The translations under genes and the position numbers were made by a program. Below, one piece after another: positions 58,219-64,000 of a DNA stretch of 64,000 bases (its first letter is position 1; the number at the start of each line of letters is the position of its first letter). A model generated the notes under the pieces. That model was not told the origin of the DNA and made no database searches. It saw only the letters and a list, made by a program, of their open reading frames with translations. The stretch comes from Lewinellaceae bacterium (GTDB lineage Bacteria; Bacteroidota; Bacteroidia; Chitinophagales; Saprospiraceae): positions 2,530,001 through 2,594,000 of the forward strand of contig JACJXW010000004.1 in the NCBI GenBank assembly GCA_020636405.1, in the 5' to 3' direction.

Positions 58219-60612
58219 CTAATTGCGCAAAGGCTTATTGGTTTTCAGCATGTGCTGGATGCGTTCCTGGGTCTTGGCCTCTCCGGCCAGGCTGAGGAAG
58301 GCTTCCCGTTCCAGGTCGAGCAGATACTGTTCGGATACCTGCTGGGTGCCGGTCAGGTCGCCGCCACAGAGCACCCAGGCGATCTTGTGAGCGATCTTGA
58401 TATCGTGTTCAGAGGCGTAATTGCCCAGCCGCAGCTCGTTGGCGGCGGTGTATAGGGCTGCCAGTCCCTGCCGCCCGAGAACAGTAATGTCCTGCCGGGG
58501 AAGAGGACGGGTGTAACCTTCCGCCAATTCCAGCACCTTGGCTTTGGCGTCGGCGATATTGCGGTCGCGGTTCAGCACCACGCTATCCCTGCCGGGTAGC
58601 AGATAACCATAGTGGAAAGCTTCGTGGGCAGAAGTGGCCACATTGGCCAGGGCAATGGCCTTGAACTGTTCGATCAGGGTGGGGATCTGCACGTCCCCTT
58701 CGAAGAAACGGTCGGAGGCGCGTAGGGCGAGTTCCTTAGTGCCGCCCCCGCCGGGAATGATCCCGACGCCTACTTCCACCAGTCCAATATAGGATTCCGC
58801 TGCACACATCCCGGCGTCGCTGTGCATGAGGAATTCACAGCCGCCGCCAAAGACATAGCCCTGGGTTGCGGCCACGACCGGAATGGAGGAATAGCGGATG
58901 CGCATCGAAGTCTGCTGGAAGAGATTGACCGCCATATTCATTTCGTCGAATTCCTGGTTATAGGCCATCATGGCGATCATCATCAGGTTGGCGCCCACTG
59001 AGAAGTTGTTGGCGTTGTTGCCGATGACGATGCCTCTCCATTCTCCGTCCTCCGCCAATTGTATGGATTCGTGGATGCCCCGCAGGATACCATCGCCGAT
59101 GGCGTTATGGGGGCTGGTGAATTCCAGGCAAAGTACTCCGTCTCCAATATCGTGGAGCGCCATCTCATTGTTTTGCAGCACCGGTTTGCGGTCGCGGTAA
59201 TTGTCCAGGATGATGTATTCATCAGATCCGGGCACGACCTTATAGCCTTTGGTGGTAATATCGTAGTACTTTTTGAAGCCGCCCTCCCGCTTGTAGAACT
59301 TGTCGTGTCCGGCGGCCACCATTTCTTTGACCCATCCGGCGACGGATTCTCCTTTTTCCTCTGCCATTTCCATTCCTTTTTTGAGGCCTATGATGTCCCA
59401 GTATTCAAAGGGGCCCAATTCCCAGGCGTAACCGGCTTTCATGGCGTCATCGATGGCGTAGATGGTATCCGAAATTTCGGGGACGCGGTTGGAGACGTAA
59501 GCGAACAGGCCGAGTAAAGACTTGCGGATGAGCTTTCCGCCGCGGTCTTCGGCTCCGAAAAGCGCCTTTATCCTCTTGGGCAGGTTGTCGATCTGTTTAG
59601 TTGCTTGCAAGCTGGGCAGTTCGGGTAGTGCCTGAGGTTCGTATTCCAGTGTTTTCAGGTTGAGGGCGAGGATCACATTTTTGCCCTTTTCATCGCGTTC
59701 ATTGGATTTTTTGTAAAATCCCTGGCCGGATTTATTGCCGAGGAATTTGTTGTCGAGCAGAAACTGAAGATAAGGCGGTATTTCGAAGGTGCCGGCCTGT
59801 TCGTCATCGGGGCAGTTCTGTTGGATACCGCGGATCACGTTGGCGGCAGTATCGTGGCCGACCAGGTCGCCCAGGCGGAAAGTACCGGTCTTGGGGCGCC
59901 CGATGGCAGGCCCGGTCAGGCGGTCCACCGTTTCAATGCGCATGCCCAGCTCGGTGGTGAGCTGGTAGATCTTCGACATGGCGTATACGCCCACGCGGTT
60001 GGCGATGAAAGCAGGGGTATCTTTACAGAGTACCGTTTGTTTGCCGAGGTAACGGTCGCCAAAGTGCATTAGAAAATCGACCACTTCCGGTTTGGTTTCC
60101 GGGCTGGGGATGACCTCCAGCAGGCGCATGTAACGGGGAGGGTTGAAAAAGTGGGTGCCGCAGAAATGCTGGCGGAAGTCTTCACTGCGCCCTTCCAGCA
60201 TCATGTGGATGGGAATACCAGAGGTATTGGACGTAGCCAGCGTGCCCTTAGTCCGGTAGCGGTCTACTTTTTCGAAGATCTGCTGTTTGATGTCGAGCCG
60301 TTCGACGACCACCTCGATCACCCAGTCGCAATCTTTGATCTTTTCGAAATCGTCCTCGAAGTTCCCTATGCTGATTCGGGAGGCAAAGTTTTTGTCGTAC
60401 AAGGCGGCAGGCCTTCCTTTAATGGCATTCTGCAAGGCCTGGTAGGCGATCCGGTTGCGTTCGGCGGGCTTATTCCGGTTGCTATCGTCCAGCCCAGGAT
60501 TCAGGATATCCAGCATCAGTACTTCCATACCGATATTGGCGAACTGGCAGGCAATGCCCGAGCCCATAACTCCGGAGCCCAGGACCGCTACTTTTTTGAT
60601 TCTTCTGCTCAT
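58219..60612 (-). CDS. fadN: 3-hydroxyacyl-CoA dehydrogenase/enoyl-CoA hydratase (FadN-like)
   Basis: A 797-residue bifunctional beta-oxidation enzyme. The N-terminal Rossmann fold VAVLGSGVMGSGIACQFANIG (8-28) binds NAD. 'HFFNPPRYMRLLEVIPS' and 'FIANRVGVYAM' are dehydrogenase signatures (~155-225). The C-terminal part (~490-700) is a crotonase domain: 'AIGDGILRGIHES', 'NNFSVGANL', 'GYVFGGGCEFLMHSDAG' and 'GIIPGGGGTKELALR'. Dehydrogenase-first order and length fit FadN, not FadB/FadJ (hydratase-first). It is first in the operon with fadA. Two palindromes in the upstream divergent region with exbB may bind a regulator. Confidence 0.93.
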   Translation of the reverse strand: MSRRIKKVAVLGSGVMGSGIACQFANIGMEVLMLDILNPGLDDSNRNKPAERNRIAYQALQNAIKGRPAALYDKNFASRISIGNFEDDFEKIKDCDWVIEVVVERLDIKQQIFEKVDRYRTKGTLATSNTSGIPIHMMLEGRSEDFRQHFCGTHFFNPPRYMRLLEVIPSPETKPEVVDFLMHFGDRYLGKQTVLCKDTPAFIANRVGVYAMSKIYQLTTELGMRIETVDRLTGPAIGRPKTGTFRLGDLVGHDTAANVIRGIQQNCPDDEQAGTFEIPPYLQFLLDNKFLGNKSGQGFYKKSNERDEKGKNVILALNLKTLEYEPQALPELPSLQATKQIDNLPKRIKALFGAEDRGGKLIRKSLLGLFAYVSNRVPEISDTIYAIDDAMKAGYAWELGPFEYWDIIGLKKGMEMAEEKGESVAGWVKEMVAAGHDKFYKREGGFKKYYDITTKGYKVVPGSDEYIILDNYRDRKPVLQNNEMALHDIGDGVLCLEFTSPHNAIGDGILRGIHESIQLAEDGEWRGIVIGNNANNFSVGANLMMIAMMAYNQEFDEMNMAVNLFQQTSMRIRYSSIPVVAATQGYVFGGGCEFLMHSDAGMCAAESYIGLVEVGVGIIPGGGGTKELALRASDRFFEGDVQIPTLIEQFKAIALANVATSAHEAFHYGYLLPGRDSVVLNRDRNIADAKAKVLELAEGYTRPLPRQDITVLGRQGLAALYTAANELRLGNYASEHDIKIAHKIAWVLCGGDLTGTQQVSEQYLLDLEREAFLSLAGEAKTQERIQHMLKTNKPLRN

Positions 60613-60687
60613 TAATATCTGAATTGTAAGGTTTTATGGTTATTGCCTAAAAAGAACAATGGTGGAATGAATTCGTTGACGGCAATT

Positions 60688-60733
60688 AGCGAATTTTCGC
60701 TGAGGAGACAAAAATAAGAACTTCGGCGAAGTT
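60688..60733. promoter_or_regulatory. Two palindromes in fadN-exbB divergent region
   Basis: AGCGAA-TT-TTCGCT (60688-60701) and AACTTC-GGC-GAAGTT (60719-60733) lie between divergent fadN and exbB, as operator-like sites would. No promoter consensus could be assigned. The remaining part of 60613-60903 has no gene. Confidence 0.4.
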
Positions 60734-60903
60734 TTTGGCTTTCGGGCGGCTTTATTCCACGGAATTTGCCAAAGGATTAGAAATTAATAACGCAAGTCCG
60801 TAGTTTTTGTCAGCTATTTAATAATTTGGCAATTTCCAAATTCGTTGTTTTCCAATAGCTGGATTTTTCAGCATTTTGAACACAAACTAAAAACCAAACA
60901 TTC

Positions 60904-61593
60904 ATGTTGCAACAAACCTTATTGTTGTTTCAGGAGACAGAAGGCCTGGACCGTGAATTTGGCACCCAAAGCCTGTTCGACATCATCGCAAAAAGCGGAA
61001 CCATAGGTATCCTGATCGTTCTGGTCCTTTTTGTCCTATCCGTAATCGCCCTCTACATTTTCGTAGAACGTTATCTCACCATCAAGCGGGCAGGCCGCGT
61101 TGATGAGAGTTTCATGAACAACATCCGGATGAACGTCCAGTCGGGTAACATCCAGGGTGCCAAGGCCCTTTGTCAGACTACCGACTCCCCGGTCGCTCGC
61201 ATGGTCGAAAAGGGCATACAACGCATCGGCAAACCCCTGCGGGATATTGACGCCGCCATTGAGAACGTGGGTAACCTGGAGATCTTCAAACTGGAAAAAA
61301 ACCTTTCCACCCTGGCCAGTATCGCCGGCGCCGCGCCAATGATCGGCTTTTTCGGAACGGTAACCGGTATGATCCTGGCTTTCTACCGCATGGCTACGGA
61401 GCAGAACGTTACTCCGGATGTGCTGGCGGGCGGTATCTACCAGGCGCTGCTCACGACGGCGTTCGGGCTGTTTATCGGTATCCTTGCCTTTGTAGGCTAC
61501 AACATCCTGGTGGCCAATGTAGAGAAGGTCGTCTTCAAAATGGAGCGGACCACAGTGGAGTTTATGGACCTGCTTCAGGAACCGACAGCGTAA
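60904..61593 (+). CDS. exbB: ExbB/TolQ/MotA-family proton-channel protein
   Basis: A 229-residue inner-membrane protein with three helices: ~33-55 (GTIGILIVLVLFVLSVIALYIFVERYL), ~135-160 (TLASIAGAAPMIGFFGTVTGMILAF) and ~175-200 (GIYQALLTTAFGLFIGILAFVGYNIL). 'APMIGFFGTVTGMI' and 'LLTTAFGLFIG' are the ExbB/TolQ signatures; polar Thr residues in helices 2 and 3 line the proton path. A pentamer of ExbB encloses an ExbD dimer and drives TonB. Two exbD genes and a tonB-like gene follow in order, making a complete energy-transduction operon. Confidence 0.93.
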   Translation: MLQQTLLLFQETEGLDREFGTQSLFDIIAKSGTIGILIVLVLFVLSVIALYIFVERYLTIKRAGRVDESFMNNIRMNVQSGNIQGAKALCQTTDSPVARMVEKGIQRIGKPLRDIDAAIENVGNLEIFKLEKNLSTLASIAGAAPMIGFFGTVTGMILAFYRMATEQNVTPDVLAGGIYQALLTTAFGLFIGILAFVGYNILVANVEKVVFKMERTTVEFMDLLQEPTA

Positions 61594-61699
61594 CAGGGGG
61601 ATATATTGCTGAATGGTTTCAATGCTCAACGATTGGAAAGTACCTGGGCAATAGCCATTTTCCATACAACCATATAGCCCCTGCTGAACGCTTAAATCA

Positions 61700-62104
61700 A
61701 TGTCTATGGGATTGAAGAAGAGAAATAAAGTCAATGCGGAGTTCAGCATGTCTTCTCTGACAGACATCATCTTCCTGTTGCTGATCTTTTTTATGCTGAC
61801 TGCCAACTTTGTGCGCATTAAGCCATTCGAGTTGCCGAAGTCAGACTCCAAGACGGTAGCTGCCACTTCGATCGTGGTGACCATTGAAAAGGACGGGAAG
61901 TTCACGGTCAATAACAATGAAGTCAGCCGGCGCACTCTGGAGCAGGCCCTTCGCATGGCCGTCCGGACCTCTGATAACCGCGAGAATGCCACCATAACCA
62001 TTGTGGCTGAAGTTGGTACCCCTTTCGATAATGTGGTCCTAGTGATGGAAGCGGCCAACCGGCTGAAAGTCAATGCCATCATCGCAACCCAGCCCAAAAC
62101 CTGA
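61700..62104 (+). CDS. exbD: ExbD-family biopolymer transport protein, copy 1
   Basis: A 134-residue protein with a short cytosolic N-terminus, one membrane helix (~21-38, LTDIIFLLLIFFMLTANF; the aspartate in SLTDIIF is the essential proton-binding residue) and a periplasmic domain ('SIVVTIEKDGKFTVNNNEVSRRTLEQALR', 'ITIVAEVGTPFDNVVLVMEAANRLKVNAIIATQ'). It lies between exbB and the second exbD, ends seven bases before it, and is followed by tonB. Two different ExbD subunits in a row are common in Bacteroidota and may form a heterodimer. Confidence 0.93.
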   Translation: MSMGLKKRNKVNAEFSMSSLTDIIFLLLIFFMLTANFVRIKPFELPKSDSKTVAATSIVVTIEKDGKFTVNNNEVSRRTLEQALRMAVRTSDNRENATITIVAEVGTPFDNVVLVMEAANRLKVNAIIATQPKT

Positions 62105-62111
62105 ATGAACT

Positions 62112-62513
62112 ATGGGACTAAAGAAAAGAAGCAAGGTTAGCGCTGAATTCAGTATGTCTTCTCTGACGGACATCATCTTCCTGCTGCTGATCTTTTTCAT
62201 GTTGACCTCCTCCCTGGTTTCGCCCAATGCGCTGAACCTGAAGTTGCCCAGCAGTTCAAAGTCGAGTTCGCCGTCCACGGAGCGCATCGATGATGTACGC
62301 ATCAGCCAGTCGGGCAACTATTACCTGAACAACCGGAAGACCTCCCTCGAATCGCTGGAGGCCGAGATGGAGCGCCTGGCGCGGCGGACCCGCAACCCCG
62401 CTATCACCATCTCTCCCGACCGCGGTACGCCAACCGAATATGTCGTGGCCGTTATGGACATCGCTATGCGCTACCGCATCAACGGGGTGCTGGCTACCGA
62501 GGGTATGGAATAA
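62112..62513 (+). CDS. exbD: ExbD-family biopolymer transport protein, copy 2
   Basis: A 133-residue paralogue of the preceding gene. The N-terminal helix region is nearly the same (SAEFSMSSLTDIIFLLLIFFMLTSSL, with the conserved Asp), while the periplasmic part differs ('SPSTERIDDVRISQSGNYYLNNRKTSLESLEAEMERLARR', 'ITISPDRGTPTEYVVAVMDIAMRYRINGVLAT'). The matched helix and diverged periplasmic domain indicate duplication followed by specialisation. It starts 7 bp after copy 1 and so is surely cotranscribed. Confidence 0.93.
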   Translation: MGLKKRSKVSAEFSMSSLTDIIFLLLIFFMLTSSLVSPNALNLKLPSSSKSSSPSTERIDDVRISQSGNYYLNNRKTSLESLEAEMERLARRTRNPAITISPDRGTPTEYVVAVMDIAMRYRINGVLATEGME

Positions 62514-62646
62514 GGGGGCGCCTGCTTTAAATGAGCGGCCTGAATCGTTAAGAAATTGATAAATAAGGGAATAAAGGAATGCAAACCGACGGTTTTGCGT
62601 TTATGTATTGTCCTGAGTCTAAAAAACAACAAGAAAAAGCATCACT

Positions 62647-63536
62647 ATGGCATATGATTCCTCCGTCACGCGTGATGACGAACAGAATAAGAAACGAGGC
62701 ATGATCGCCAGTGTGGCCTTTCATGTCACCTTGGTCCTGTTGGCCATTTTGCCGTTGCTCACTTTTCCTGACCCACCGCCTGGCCAGGCGGGTATTCTGG
62801 TCAACCTGGGCCTTCCCGACGAGGGGCAGGGCTCAGAAAATGCCGGCCCGGCGGAACCCGTCGCGGCCGAGGAAGTGCCGGTACAGCCACAGGAAGAAGT
62901 TGCTCCTCCTCCCAGTGAACCCAAGGTGAGCAAGCCGGAACCTGAACCTAAAAACAGGTGGTCACTACCGAAGACCCCAGCCAGGTAGCCATCCGGAAAG
63001 AAAAAGAGCGCCAGGAAAAGGAACGCCAGGAGCAGTTGGAGCAACAGCGCCGTGAACAACAGCGCCAGGAACAACTGCGCCGCGAACAGGAAGCCAGGGA
63101 AAAAGCTGAGCGCGATGCTAAAGAACGGGAGGCGCAGGACCTCAAAAACTCCATCGGCGGGCTTTTTGGCGACGGTGAAGGCAAAGGCAATACAGGCAAG
63201 CCCGGTAATCAGGGCGACCCCAATGGCGATCCCAACGCCGACCGCGTTACCGGGATCTCTACCGGCTCCGGTGTGGTGGAAGGCTTTGGCGGCCGCGGCG
63301 TCGTCCAGTCGCATAAACCTCAGGACAACTCCCAGGACCAGGGCAAGGTCGCTGTAAGAGCCTGTATCGACAGTAATGGCAATGTGATCAGTGCTGAATT
63401 TACACAATCCGGCTCCACCGCCACCTCGAGCCGCCTCAAACAATTGGCGATCGACAGCGCAAAACGCTGGAAGTTTGCCCCGGGCAACGTGGATAAACAG
63501 TGCGGAACCATTACCTTTAATTTCCGCCTGAATTGA
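62647..63536 (+). CDS. tonB: TonB-family energy transducer with single-base frameshift
   Basis: Two overlapping frames make one TonB-like protein of 296 residues if one base is restored. Part 1 (62647 to about 62950) has the N-terminal membrane anchor 'IASVAFHVTLVLLAILPLLTF' (~20-40) and a proline/glutamate-rich spacer. In the A5 run at 62950-62954 the frame is lost (a sixth A gives PKKQVVTTEDPSQVAIRKEKER). Part 2 continues with a charged coiled coil (~115-160, E/R/Q rich), a Gly/Asn-rich linker and the C-terminal TonB domain 'KVAVRACIDSNGNVISAEFT', 'AIDSAKRWKFAP', 'CGTITFNFRLN'. The operon with exbB-exbD-exbD supports the role. A terminator follows at 63549. Confidence 0.88.
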
Positions 63537-63548
63537 GTTTTTGATCAG

Positions 63549-63598
63549 AATAAAAGAGGGGCGCCTTCCTTAACCGGGCCCGGCGCCCCTCTTTTATT
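63549..63598 (+). terminator. Strong intrinsic terminator of exb-tonB operon
   Basis: A 17-bp stem (63549-63565 with 63582-63598, core AGAGGGGCGCC/GGCGCCCCTCT) flanked by A and T runs, 13 bp after the tonB stop. The A/T flanks make it usable in either direction. Confidence 0.85.
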
Positions 63599-63761
63599 TT
63601 GTACCAGGCCGCCTCCCCAGCCGGTTTTACTGGCTTTAATGTCTTTTCATAATCTTAACAGATGGGTTAAACTTGTGTGAATGGCGCCCGATTACTGTGG
63701 CCGGGCCCCTGTTCCGGCGTTTAAAAGGTAAAGGTAAACGCAACTCCAAAGAAAATAACCC

Positions 63762-63974
63762 ATGTACCAGAACGAGTCAGATAAGCAAAAATTGAAGTGG
63801 GGGGCCGCTGGCCAGTGCCTGCTGATTGTGTTATCTTTCCTCCCTGTTTGGCTCATGAGCGCCAATGATGTTCCGGAGGTAAAAGCTAAAACTCCGGATA
63901 CCCTCACCACTATCGTACCTGCGGTTCAATGGACGGCAGAAGCGCCTTTCCTTCCGGATGTCCCCCGGCCGTAA
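63762..63974 (+). CDS. Small hypothetical protein with one hydrophobic segment
   Basis: A 70-residue frame. The N-terminal charged part (MYQNESDKQKLKWG) is followed by a hydrophobic stretch (~15-33, AAGQCLLIVLSFLPVWLMS) and a polar, proline-rich tail, resembling a small inner-membrane or exported peptide. Codon use is like the surrounding genes. There is no family match I can recognise and no clear promoter. A real gene is plausible but not certain. Confidence 0.4.
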   Translation: MYQNESDKQKLKWGAAGQCLLIVLSFLPVWLMSANDVPEVKAKTPDTLTTIVPAVQWTAEAPFLPDVPRP

Positions 63975-64000
63975 GGGCATTCGTTGGTTCCAATCCTAAA

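Overview
The window looks like a chromosomal segment of a member of the Bacteroidota, most likely a Saprospiria-type organism (Lewinella/Haliscomenobacter relatives). This rests on seven large secreted proteins ending in type IX secretion (T9SS) C-terminal signals of both the short 'YPNP' type A form and the 'IPNAFSPN-DGRND' type B form, a PorP/SprF-family outer-membrane protein, several TAnnTTTG promoter elements, weak Shine-Dalgarno signals, and an nrdA/nrdB pair that closely resembles the eukaryotic enzyme. Most of the window is GC-rich; one segment (about 32.7-36.1 kb) is clearly AT-rich and may have been acquired.

Layout. 0-3.3 kb: the end of a BNR-type secreted protein and a type B T9SS protein with five Ig-like repeats. 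3.4-10.4 kb: housekeeping genes (aspA, cysM, a CYTH-like protein, rtcB with archease, a methyltransferase, cysE); cysE and cysM together make cysteine from serine. 10.6-12.3 kb: a two-gene ABC exporter. 12.4-14.9 kb: an FAD monooxygenase behind a palindromic operator/promoter, then a T9SS protein. 15.0-18.9 kb: a compatible-solute ABC importer whose permease is fused to a substrate-binding domain in circularly permuted order, then a LolC/E-type permease. 19.0-31.3 kb: secreted proteins (ALK-like glycine-rich, S74 endosialidase-chaperone, thrombospondin-3), an HExxH protein, an orphan LytTR regulator and a large propeller-type histidine kinase. 31.3-32.3 kb: a gene-free patchwork of hairpins and tandem repeats. 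32.3-38.1 kb: small hypotheticals, an AT-rich pair including a GH16 glycoside hydrolase, a lipoprotein and corA. 38.1-42.3 kb: nrdB-nrdA behind a dense control region; nrdA carries a single-base frameshift. 42.6-44.9 kb: a TSP3 barrel protein and a glycosylasparaginase. 45.3-56.9 kb: a surface-adhesin locus (PorP/SprF protein, a 2,231-residue adhesin, a SprB-repeat protein). 57.0-60.6 kb: a fadA/fadN beta-oxidation operon. 60.9-63.5 kb: an exbB-exbD-exbD-tonB operon with a frameshift in tonB.

How it fits together. The dominant theme is cell-surface and secreted proteins moved by T9SS, powered and accompanied by envelope machinery (ExbB/D-TonB, LolC/E, PorP/SprF). The 45-57 kb locus is the best candidate for a discrete surface system: an SprF-type partner directly upstream of two very large type B cargo proteins, separated by a strong double-hairpin terminator. 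Non-coding DNA is unusually rich in short (8-9 bp) tandem repeats and dispersed palindromes. No tRNA, rRNA, CRISPR array or intact insertion sequence was seen. Two single-base losses in short runs (nrdA, tonB), both in otherwise intact genes that are normally essential or important, suggest assembly/sequencing error or very recent mutation.
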